Source: Austropuccinia psidii
Taxonomy: Eukaryota > Basidiomycota > Pucciniomycetes > Pucciniales > Sphaerophragmiaceae
Reading direction: 5' to 3'
Length of the DNA stretch: 64,000 nt
Assembly: GCA_023105745.1 (NCBI GenBank)
Contig: JALGQZ010000003.1
Location: 76,792,696-76,856,695, forward strand
How positions within the stretch are numbered: the first letter of the stretch is position 1; the number at the start of each line of letters is the position of its first letter. The position numbers and the translations under genes were made by a program. Below, one piece after another: positions 1 to 9,959 of the stretch. The notes below the pieces were generated by a model that ran no database searches, had not been told where the DNA came from, and saw only the letters and a program-made list of their open reading frames with translations.

Positions 1-233
1 GGATCCCTTTGGCCAAAGTAAACAGCCAACCCTCAATATTCCATCAGGATCTCAGGTTCATGTGGGTGATCAAAGGTGCGTGGATGGGGGCAACAAAAAA
101 GACCTTTGGAGAATGTAACTTGGAGTGGTCTGTTGGAGGGAAATCCAGGATTGACGCTTCATCAAAGTAAGTCATTTTAATTTTGGAGTATAACCTTTTT
201 CACAATTTGATATTTTTGTTTCATGGGTTAGAT
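1..233. other. 5' flank of first gene
   Basis: No gene is seen here. The stretch precedes the first supported ATG at 234. It is moderately AT-rich and may hold the upstream region or an earlier exon of the gene that follows. Confidence 0.4.
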
Positions 234-1691
234 ATGGCACCTAAAGGCAAGTCAGTCCGATCTCAGGAGCCAATTGAAGATTGTGAGTATGGCAGTCTTC
301 ATTAATTTTTTGATGTGTTAACTGAGGATGTTCATGGCAGGTGATGAACTTTATGCATCTTCACCTCTGGTCCATAAAGAGAAAGTCACTGGATGTCATC
401 ATCCATATGCCTCCAAGCCAAGAACAGCTCATGCCAGTTCATCAAGAGAAAAAATGGTGGATGATGAGGATGAGAACATGTCTCCGACTCAAATGGAAAC
501 AAATGATGAATCAAGGAGGGACAATTTCATGGCGCATGAGCATGGCACTCATTCAAATAATGAGTTCACCCATCCTCAAATGGGCCTTGCCCAGAGTATG
601 CTTGAACAATCCAAGGTCCAACAGCAAAGGAACCAGGCTCGTAAAGCTCACAATGTGGCGAAACGTGCAAGCCAGAAGGAGCAAAAAAATGGCTGAAAGC
701 AGAACTTCCAGAGAATTTCCATGGAATGAGATCAGCAGTACATGCACATTGCCTGTTCCTACTCAAAGTTAGGGATAAGGATTTTTCCTCACTACCAGCA
801 CCACCAAGCAAGGAAGAGCGTGAAATTGCAATTCAAGTGGCTGGTCATCTCGGATATGTCCCCAAGGATGTTTTCAATGAGCCATCAACACAGGTTCAGT
901 CTCAGGGTTTCCAAAGCTACTGCGAAAATGAGCTCCACAAGCTAGGACTAAAGGGATTCACTTGGGACTGGGAGAGCTCATGGCAACATCCGTTCAATGA
1001 GCTGATGTCTATGGTGTTTTACCATACATTCCGTCTTGCACTGGTCAGCACCAAGTATCATCATTACTGTTGGAACAAGGATCATAATAACTATGGGGTC
1101 GTGGTGGCTTTAATGGAGCAATATTTCACTTATTTGAAAAGAGAATGGAAGTCTATTCAAAAGGATGCCGAGTATTTGGTTAAAAAGAAGGAGAATCAAA
1201 AGCTTGCAAAGATTTGTCAAAGGGTTAGTTAATGTATCTCTTCTTCATTGTGAGCAAAGACTGATGATAATCTACTTGATTATGTGCAGACCTGTGAGCG
1301 CCATTGTGAATGGTGTGATACCGCTAATTTTCCCATTCTAGCATCACAATTCAATGACCCTCGAGTATGTTCAGATACTGAGGATGTACTGGAAAATGGC
1401 CGTCAAGTTTACCGCAAAGTGGGATTACGCTGGCGCTCCCAGTTATTTAATGAATTGGTATTAAAAATGGATCGAGACATAGAGTTTTGTAATCGCATTA
1501 AAAAAAAGGGTAAAAAAACTATTGATAGATTGCCAGAATTACAATCAACAGATGCTGGTGATATTCCAGAAGGCTTATCATTTCAGGTATTTGATCAAGA
1601 TTGGCTCAAAGGCTGTAGTAAGATGCAGACTGGCGCCCTCAAGATACTTGACATGCCAGTTATTAGGCTGAATGGTGATGTTCTGCAATAA
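234..1691 (+). pseudogene. Rust-type hypothetical protein, multi-exon, one frameshift
   Basis: The function is unknown. A model can be built from ATG 234. Exon 1 is 234-282, intron 1 is 283-340 (GTGAGT...GGCAG, 58 bp), exon 2 is 341-1223, intron 2 is 1224-1289 (GTTAGT...GTGCAG, 66 bp, phase 0) and exon 3 starts at 1290. The N-terminus is polar and low-complexity. From about 690 the protein is better conserved-looking, with Trp/His/Cys-rich stretches such as FTWDWESSW and CERHCEWC. The frame breaks in the A7 run at 684-690: codons upstream end at TGA 694-696, while the frame starting at 690 is open through exon 2. One extra A would join the two. The last residues before 1691 could be retained intron, since a GT follows at about 1588. 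I recall similar proteins as an expanded family in Austropuccinia psidii, but I assign no role. The gene converges on the SNF2 gene to its right. Confidence 0.6.
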
Positions 1692-2029
1692 CTTAGTAAT
1701 ATAAATGTATAGCACCATTACAAATTAACATTTTTTGAATTATTTGTGCAGGTGTAATACAATCTGAGGTTTATTTCTTAAAGATGCAACAACTTGCTAA
1801 ATATGTCAGAATATAGACAATATGAACTGGAATGTATCACCGTCTCCCTTAGAAATAAGACTCTATTGCTCATTTTCATTGAGGAAATATTGAAGGAGTT
1901 CGATCCAACTCATGGTGTTCATAATTGTGGACCTATGCCAGGTTGAACAAGAGTTATCAGCTTGGTCAAACACAAATTATATAATATCAGTAAGGCTCAT
2001 GCAGTTAATGATTTTTTCTTTTCTTGGAC
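1692..2029. other. Intergenic region between convergent genes
   Basis: This stretch has no convincing coding signal. It lies between the 3' ends of the plus-strand gene ending near 1691 and the minus-strand SNF2 fragment ending at 2030. A short open frame from 1962 on the plus strand looks like an antisense shadow. Confidence 0.4.
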
Positions 2030-2920
2030 CTATTGGTGTTTGGAAAATGGCATTTCCATAAGGAAGGATTTTAGAATAGCAATACAATTAGGGTCAAAGA
2101 TGATCTTGAAAGGTACCTTCTGCATGTTGACCTCAGCTGAATGAGGAGTGATATAGTGGATGACCTTTACAGGTTGTTGATGGCCAATACGATGGAGTCG
2201 ATCAACAGCCTGAGCCTCAATGGCTGGGTTCCAATTGGGCTCCTGGAAATGTGGATGTCAGGGGCCACAAATCAGGGCAGAATTTTGGGGGTCCCCTCAC
2301 CATTAAATAGACCGTATTAGCACAAGTTATATTGAGGCCAGTTCCAGCTGCGGAAATGGATGCAATCAGTACTTCACATTCAGGATTATTGAAGAAATTC
2401 TCCAGTGCCTTCTCCTGTGCTCGTGCTGTAAGTGTTCCATCAATTCGTGCTGAAAGGATAGAGTGATGGGCAAGTGCAATACCAATTCTACAATATGAAA
2501 AAGTCAGATGGATTCAATTGGTAATGGATGCATATTAGAATTAATGCACAAATCTAGAAATTGGGTCCATTGGGTATAAACCACCGATTTGGTTGGACCA
2601 CACCTTGTTTGTTTGTTCTTCATTAAGCTTTGTAGGAGGTGTGAGATTTTACTACTCATCATGCATGTTTCCAAATCCACAATAGTTCGTGTGATTGTTG
2701 GCGAGTTATCCTGAGTGCTCCTGCCCTCGGGGTCTTCCAAATCCGCCTCCGCAATTGTGTTAAGCATGATGTGATGGTTACAACATATTCGCAGCTTATT
2801 AATATTTCTCAAAAATTCTCCTGGTCCTTTGCTTTTGGATGATAGGAATTCTTCATATAATATGGAACATTCTTGCTGCATGGTCGGGTTGAGTGGGAGC
2901 AGCTCATAATGATGGCTAAT
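2030..2920 (-). pseudogene. SNF2-family ATPase, C-terminal half (separated from N-terminal half)
   Basis: This is the helicase C-terminal lobe of a SNF2/SWI2 DNA-dependent ATPase (Rad5/Rad16/HLTF-like arrangement, no RING finger seen). Reading right to left, the exons are 2920-2550, 2487-2301 and 2242 to about 2030. The introns are 2549-2488 (62 bp, GTGCAT...TTGTAG) and 2300-2243 (58 bp, GTGAGG...CCAG). Visible motifs are LRICCNHH, KSVVYTQWTQFLDL, motif V (ISAAGTGLNIT) and motif VI (AVDRLHRIGHQ). The last codons after AAG 2119-2117 may be retained intron; read through, the frame stops at 2032-2030. The frame entering at 2920 continues exactly from the N-terminal half at 37,912 once the intervening element and one copy of its 5-bp duplication are ignored. 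The two pieces are therefore one gene split by insertion. SNF2 proteins remodel chromatin or act in DNA repair; the role here is inferred only from the family. Confidence 0.88.
2916..2920. repeat. Target-site duplication CTAAT, left copy (element A)
   Basis: CTAAT directly precedes TGTGAGCC. The identical CTAAT follows CTTACA at 37,907-37,911. Five bases is the usual duplication size for Ty3/gypsy integrases. Confidence 0.93.
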
Positions 2921-4846
2921 TGTGAGCCTGTGAGGTATGTATGACATACCCATAAGGCCACAAATGATTTTATAAACAGTTAATTTTGTCTTAAACAGAC
3001 TTTTTAGCTGAATTTCAAATAAAAAATAATAAAAAATAAGTATAAATTTTTTTGGATAAACAAAGTTATAAATATTATGTCATTTTTGGATTCTACACCA
3101 AAAATAACCTAGGGTACACCCATAGGGTGTTATACCCAAAACCACTCATTTTTTATGTTATTGGAAGATTTAAGAATCTCACAGTACCAATTTAACTTTT
3201 TTAACATTTTTTAAAATTGTTAAATTTAAGCTTAATTAAGCTTAAATTTAAAGTTGCATAAGGTTTATGCAAACTTACCAAAATTTTAGTTAAAATTGAG
3301 GTGTGGTGTATATTTACTGAATTGGCTAAGGATTTGCCATACAGAATGTAAATCCTGCATGAGCTCAATTTAAAAGGGTTTCAGGCCATAGTATGGCTTT
3401 AAATAAATAAAAGGGCAAAATCCACGCAGAAAGGTGGGACAAAGGAAAAAGACCAAATAGAGCTGGGGTACCCAACTTTTTGGATCTGAAAGGATTCAAT
3501 TAAGGTTGTCCACCTGTATTGGAGGATTTTCAACCTTATTTAAACTTTAAGATCAGACTTTGATCCAACCTTAAGGTTTAAACTGGTTTTATCTCAATTT
3601 GGATGGGAATTTCAAGCTGTAAAAGGGTAAATCCCAATATGCAGGCTTGAAATCAAGGTTTTAAGAACTGTCAGAGCTTAATTAATCTTAAAAACCTTAA
3701 ATAAGCTTAAAAATTTAAAGTTTCAAGCATTAAAACCTTATCAGAACTTAAGGTTTGGTGTGTTTTGCTATTTTACGTGGAAAAATAGCAATAACTTCAA
3801 AAATTCATTAAAAATCCAATTCTTAATGAATTTGCTTGAAAATTTCACAAAACTTAGAATTTAATATTATCAATATATAAATTAAATTTTAAGTATCTTT
3901 TATAAATAAATTTCCTGGGTAATTAGCCTGGAAATATACTCTTTTAATTAAACTCAAAGAAATTTATGATTTCTTTAAAAATTAATTAAAAATTGAGTTT
4001 AAGAGATTTTTACTTGAAAATCTATTTATAAGCTGTTCATGTGATGAACTTTAATATAAATAAGTTTATTTATATTAAAAACTTAAAATAATTAGTTTAA
4101 ATGAGGATTAAAGTTACATGGAGTTAAGAATAACACTGGTAACTTTAAATTGGAAGTAAAAATCAGTTGCCTTAAGTTAAGAACTTTATTTTTAAACATG
4201 GTTTTTCAGTTTTGACCTGAGCACGCCGTCTACATTCATTATGAATCATGAGAGCTGCTCTTAAGACATAAAAAGAGTCTTTTCATCACTGTTTTTGTCC
4301 ATCGTTCATTATCAATCCAATCATATTAGAAATTTAAACAGGTAAAGTTTTATTAAATATAAAATCTTATTATTAAAAGTAATTCTTAAGTTATTTTTAT
4401 TCTTTATTTATTAAAATTAAAAGAATTGAAGTCATAGAATTTAGATTATTGTTGTAATCACCAATAATATATTTTATTATATAAAATTATCATTTTAAAT
4501 ATCTTTTAAAATCCACAAATTCCTCTCAAAAACTCTTTAATCATAATTTGTATTATAAAAAGTTGTTTTATCTTTAAATTTATTGATTTTTGACGTGTTT
4601 TTTAGCTTATAACCTTTATTTAGTATAATAACTGTTGTATTAGACTTGTTGTATTAAATAAATCTTATAAGTAAGTTTTCTTTAGAGTTCTATATTTTTT
4701 TATCTAAATATTAGTTTTTTTATATAGAATATTTATTCTAACAGAATCATTTCTGCACAGTGTGTGTTTAATTCTTTTTATAAATAATATTTATATTATT
4801 TATAAGTGGTTAATATTCATATTTTCCACGTGTAATTGTCTCATTA
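2921..4846 (+). repeat. LTR of element A, 5' copy, first part
   Basis: It starts TGTGAGCCTG and matches 35,725 onward almost base for base. It is broken after TCTCATTA at 4846 by element B and resumes at 28,835. It is very AT-rich with no gene. A region near 3,450-3,480 resembles part of LTR D (GGGTACCC and flanks), which suggests related LTR families. Confidence 0.92.
4842..4846. repeat. Target-site duplication CATTA, left copy (element B)
   Basis: CATTA precedes TGTAAGG at 4847 and recurs at 28,830-28,834 after GGCTCACA. The 3' LTR of element A has a single uninterrupted CATTA at the matching point. Confidence 0.93.
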
Positions 4847-5572
4847 TGTAAGGTGTGGATATGAAACTTTGATTAAAAATCAAGTACTTTTCCTGTCCTC
4901 AAAATTTGTATAAGGTAAAAATCAATTAAAAATAGTATGAAATATTATTTTTAAGAGAAAACACGCCAATTTTATTGTTTATAACTTTATTAGTATAAAA
5001 CAATAATATTATAAAAATTTATTGTTTTACCAACAATGAAAATTTATCCAAAAAATACTCTACAAGAGATATTTTAAGGCTACAAAAGAAATTTCTTCAA
5101 GAGCAATTTCAATTGGAATTAATTGAGCAAATAACTGCAAGCAATTGATTAAAGAACAAAGTCTTTAAAAAGGATATTAAAGAGAAAGACACGCCCAAAA
5201 GTGACCAGAGTGAATTTGGAAACAAAGTGACAAAGTTTACAGTGATGAAAGATGCTTCAATTCACTTTGGGGGTGGTTCAGGGGTAAAAATGATTATAAG
5301 AGTTACAAAAAATGATTATAATGATTTTTTCACGTGGTTAAAAGGATTAAAATGATTTATAAATGGTGGTTGGAATCTTTGATTGATTGGTTTAACAGTG
5401 TTTAAACTAATTCATAAAAGGAAAAGATTCTAACATGAAGAGAAAAGTGGGGCAAAGAAGACATTCTTTCATAGCCATCAATTCTCTTACTCCAAAAGTA
5501 AATTTTACTCTTGTCAGTCGTGAAAAACAGTCTGACAACAGAAAAGCCAATTATGGCATCATTGAACCCTGC
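4847..5572 (-). repeat. LTR of element B, 3' copy, piece 1
   Basis: It matches 26,993 onward (TGTAAGGTGTGG start on the plus strand) up to ATTGAACCCTG, where element C interrupts. Its last five bases CCTGC pair with CCTGG at 17,531-17,535 as a slightly diverged duplication. Confidence 0.92.
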
Positions 5573-7316
5573 TGTCACAGGGGCTCTTGGAAGAAGAGGG
5601 CCTGGCACTCAGGAATCAAGAACTCACTTGGAGGGCTCCAAAGATAAAAGAATAATAAAAATGAATTTCTTTAAGAAAGAATAAGGGGGAAAACAAGTAT
5701 GCCAAAAGATGAGATAAGAAAAAGATGAAGCCAATGGCCAAAGATAATAAAGAAGCCAAAAGCCAAGAAGCCAACCAAGTGAATCCTCAATTCACTGTTT
5801 CAACCTGCCAGAAAAGGAAATGGAATTAGTATAAGGATATGACCACCAATATCCACTGGACAGGCGAGGAAATAAAAGAAAAGGGTGCTGAATGACTGAC
5901 TTAAGATTATCAGTATTAACTTTAATAAGGTAAAAGAAAATAAGGATAAAAATAAATCCACTATATTAATTAACTGGGGAAAAAGTCCCCAGGTGCTGAA
6001 AGGTGGCCAGTATATGTGAAAAGCTGAAAGGTTGATCCTGGAAAGTGGATCAATGACTGTATTGTCCGAATCGGGAAATAAAGTTCTCGCCATCTTGAAA
6101 TTTGAACTGTGTGATGGAATTCACACAGTGGAATAAGAAATGGCCCAATTGGGCCAAGGCCATACAGGTTGATTGAATAAGCCCTGTACGGATGTATTGG
6201 ATTGTCCAAGGAGTATTGAATACTTGATGTCTTGACAACTGATTTGAATTATGTAATACCTCTTGAGAATTGACCTTAGAATAATCCTGAATGAATTGTA
6301 CCAACCCAACTCCTGCAGATACAGGTGGTTGGGATCCTTGAATGATCTTCTGAATTACCGCCATGGATTGCCAGACTGATAAGCTGAAAAGTCCTCCTTC
6401 GAAATGGGCGTTGGAATTATGGACCTTGAAATGGAAAGGTGGAATTGGGTCCTGAAAATGTCACCATTGGATTGCTGAGTGAAAATGGTGCATAATGGTA
6501 TATAATACCATATATGCACACACACCTGAAATCTTGAGTACGGAGTGCATGGAGGAAAGAAAGAATTCCCCTTAAGTTGGGGGAAACGCTTTCTGAGCTG
6601 GTCTGGTGGCCTCTGGTGGTTGCCAGAGGCTATGGCTGGAAATATGGTCCATAGTGGTCCATGGCCAAAAATGGGTCCTACGGGATTTATGGCCAAAAAT
6701 GGATCCAAGGTGTTTTTGGTCCAAGGGATTGGTGGCCAAAAATGGCTCAGGTGGGCCCAATTGTGGTTTGGGACCCACCTGGCCTTGGGGGCTAGGTGGC
6801 TGCCCCCTTTGGCCCCTTTTGGCCTCATTGGATTAGGCCAAAAGGGGCCTAATCCGCCTACGGACCACGGACCGCGGCTTACGGACCGTGGACCGCGTAT
6901 TACGGCCCACGGACCGTAGAAGCCGTGGGGGGCCTAAATGGCCCAAAAAGGCCATTTAGGCCAAAACCCCCATAATGAAAGGGGTGGCCAGGAAACCAAT
7001 GAAGGTGGCCATGGGGCCTGGAAGCCCCTGGAAGACAAAGGGACCCCCCAGGCCCAAAAACAGTGATGGAGGCCTGGGGGTTGGTGAGGTGGAAATTGGC
7101 CAAGAGGGCCAATGACGCAGGATATGGCCTGGGGCCATAAAGGATGATGGAGGCCATAAGTGGCCAATGGGATGGGTTATGGCGTAAGAGCCATGGAACA
7201 ACCAAAAGGGGTCAATTGGCCATAAATGATATGACATGGCCAATTGGCCCCAACTTGGCTCCAGGTTGGATTGCCGCCGCCATCAAGGAGGAGGGTCAAA
7301 ATACGTGGTTGTGACA
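5573..7316 (-). repeat. LTR of element C, 3' copy
   Basis: This is a TG...CA-bounded LTR nearly identical to 15,776-17,530. Its middle, 6600-7290, is crowded with GGCC and CCA/TGG words, and 6861-6918 holds a cluster of CGG/CCG half-sites (CGGACCG and variants). Several long open frames here on both strands come from this biased composition and are not genes. Confidence 0.92.
6861..6918. promoter_or_regulatory. CGG/CCG half-site cluster inside LTR C
   Basis: Over 58 bp there are repeated CGGACC, GGACCG and CGGCCC words. The exact string CGGACCG, a CGG-N1-CCG inverted repeat, occurs more than once. CGG/CCG triplets are the known half-sites of fungal Zn2Cys6 regulators. The cluster recurs at 17,074-17,133 and, in inverted form, near 62,225-62,262, but it is missing from the LTR at 59,812-61,362. 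A regulatory role is inference. Confidence 0.4.
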
Positions 7317-7564
7317 GTACCCCCCTACCTTGAATGGCGATCTCCTGAGCACCAAGATAAGGTAGAGGCCTGTTGAGGCTAATGAGACGGGTTTGACGTA
7401 AGGATTCCAGAGGTATTGAATCTTGAAAAGAAGAATTGAACTGATAAGCCTGTTGGCATATGAATTGAGGTTGACTTGATCTTCTCTTGACATTTGGCTT
7501 TGACAAAGTTGAAGACATGATTTGACATAAAAATTTTGGCGTTAAAGAGTTATAAGAAAAGAAA
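7317..7564 (-). other. Element C 3' untranslated end with polypurine tract
   Basis: On the minus strand AGGTAGGGGGGTAC directly abuts the 3' LTR, the usual place for the polypurine primer of plus-strand DNA synthesis. No gene is seen. The stretch is cut at 7564 by the solo family-B LTR, whose AGAAA duplication is 7560-7564 and 9402-9406. Confidence 0.75.
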
Positions 7565-9401
7565 TGTAAGGTGTGGATATGAAACTTTGATTAAAAATCA
7601 AGTACTTTTCCTGTCCTCAAAATTTGTATAAGGTAAAATTCAGTTAAAAATAGTATGAAATATTATTTTTAAGAGAAAACACGCCAATTTTATTGTTTAT
7701 AACTTTATTAGTATAAAACAATAATGTAAAAATTTATTGTTTTACCAACAATAAAGATTTATCCAAAAAATACTCTACAAGAGATATTTTAAGGCTACAA
7801 AAGAAATTTCTTCAAGAGCAATTTCAATTGGAATTAATTGAGCAAAGAACTGCAAGCAATTAATTAAAGAACAAAGTCTTTAAAAAGAATATTAAAGAGA
7901 AAACACGCCCAAAAGTGACCAGAGTGAATTTGGAAACAAAGTGACAAAGTTAACAGTGATGAAAGATGCTTTAATTCACTTTTGGGGTGGTTCAGGGGTA
8001 AAAATGATTATAAGAGTTACAAACAATGATTATAATGATTTTTTCACGTGGTTAAAAGGATTAAAATGATTTAAAAGTGGTGGTTGGAATCTTTGATTGA
8101 TTGGTTTAACAGTTTTAAACTAATTAATAAAAGGAAAAGATTCTAACATGAAGAGAAAAGTGGGGCAAAGAAGACATTCTTTTATAGCCATCAATTCTCT
8201 TACTCCAAAAGTAAAATTTACTCTTGTCAGTCGTGAAAAACAGTCTGACAACAGAAAAGCCAATTATGGCATCATTGAACCCTGGTTTAGACCAAAAAGG
8301 GCTGGTTTAAGCCATTTTTAGCCATTTTTAGCCATTTTAGACCCTTAAATCAGCCATTACTATAGCAATACCAGGTCTAGAGCCTTCAAAACACGTCAGA
8401 ATGTGTGTCAGAGGCGTAGAAACCAGTTAAAACTGTTTTTATTATGATTGTTTTATCTTAAGGGTAGTTTTACCTTCTTGGCAACAGCTAAAACTACCCC
8501 AGTTGGTATCAAAACCTCATCATCAATTGAGTCCACAGACCCTGTAACTCAATTCCAGGCCAAAAGTGATGAACTTTTGCGTGAATTTTGACATCCCACG
8601 CCTGTCAGCAAGGATTTTGGGGGTCTAGCTCCCCCTTAGAGCTGGAGTTCCTTTTCCCCCCCAAATTTAATCTTTCCAATTTATTTTTCCTTTAATTCCT
8701 CATCATGTATTATACTTATAATTTACATATGTAATTCAATTCAATTGTACAGTACAATACAGTAATAATTGACACCTCATATGTAAATCAAAGTTCACTT
8801 ATGTAATACACGCGCACATTTTGACATTTCAATTGAATTCAATTGAAAATACTTTAATTCCTCATAACTTCTAAACTAAACACAACACCTCAATTTTAAC
8901 ACAAAAATTGATGGTTAACACCACATGTGGTGTGAATTAAATTAAGGTTTTGAGGATTTTCAACTTTTGTATTGAAAATACTAAAAACTTAATTTAAGCT
9001 TATTTAGAGTTGAGTTACAAAAATTTCACCCAGAGGTGACCCCACCTGATTTTTTATGAGGAATCCAATGGTGAAATAAAATTTATATGTTTATTTATTG
9101 GATAAAAAGTTATAATAAATTTTTATTTAACTTTTTTCCAAATTTATTTATTTTTTCACAATTTTGTTAAAATTTCATTTTTACTTAAATTTTTCAAGTA
9201 TAAATGTAATTTTATATTTACAAAATTTAAAGTAATTTTATTTTTAAATTATAATTAATTTTTTTATTTTTAATATAATTTTATATTTATATTTTTTATT
9301 TTTATTTTAATAATATAAATAAATTTATTTTATTTATATTAATATGTTATTTTTTATATTTGTGGTCTGTTGGGTATATGAAATTACCTCTAAGGCTCAC
9401 A
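7565..9401 (-). mobile_element. Solo LTR of family B inside element C
   Basis: This is a full 1,837-bp LTR, the same length as 26,993-28,829 and nearly identical to it, flanked by perfect AGAAA duplications. There is no internal region, so it is a solo LTR left by LTR-LTR recombination. Family B was therefore active both before and after element C inserted. Confidence 0.93.
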
Positions 9402-9959
9402 AGAAATTTTAAAAGAATATAAAGAGTAAAAGAGAAAAGGAAACAGATATAAAGAGAGAAACAGAAAAAATAAAGAAAATCAAATTTGAGGAGGAATCCA
9501 ATCTTCATCACGGATTACGACAATTGATTTTGAAAGTGACCAAGGACCTGGATAAAAGAATTTGATGCCAGGTGCTCACAGAGTGGCCAAGGTGATGTTT
9601 GGACAGATTGTAGACCCCTCAGGGAAGTGCACACCAGGAGAGGAACTTACTTTTAGTAGTTGCCACTCCCGCCAGTGCCATAAATAAGAAAGATCTTGAT
9701 AAATGAATGTGTTGAAAGAATAAAGTCTTGGGAAGGAGAATAGAAAAGGAATGGTCCATTTGCCCAAGTGTAAATGGCCATAAATTTGGAATTCGGATGT
9801 TGAAAGCCGGGCCAAGAAGTCTGTGTCCAAATTGAAAAGTGCTCACAGAGTGGCCAAGGTGATGCTTACAACAAAGAAGAGTAGAATACCCCTAATGGTG
9901 CATACCAGGAGTGGGACTTACTTTTGGTAATTCCTCTCCCCACCAAGCACCATAAAAAT
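9402..9959 (-). other. Element C 3' untranslated region with a direct duplication
   Basis: No gene is seen between the solo LTR and the pol stop. The word CTCACAGAGTGGCCAAGG occurs near 9578 and again near 9842. Similar sequence follows each copy (CA-ACCAGGAG...ACTTACTTTT...CCATAAA), indicating a diverged tandem duplication of about 264 bp. Confidence 0.6.

Noticed and set aside
6355..7243. Several overlapping 70-157 codon frames on both strands of LTR C
   Set aside because: They come from GGCC/CCA-rich composition that lacks stops; they recur in the other LTR copy with no sign of codon selection.
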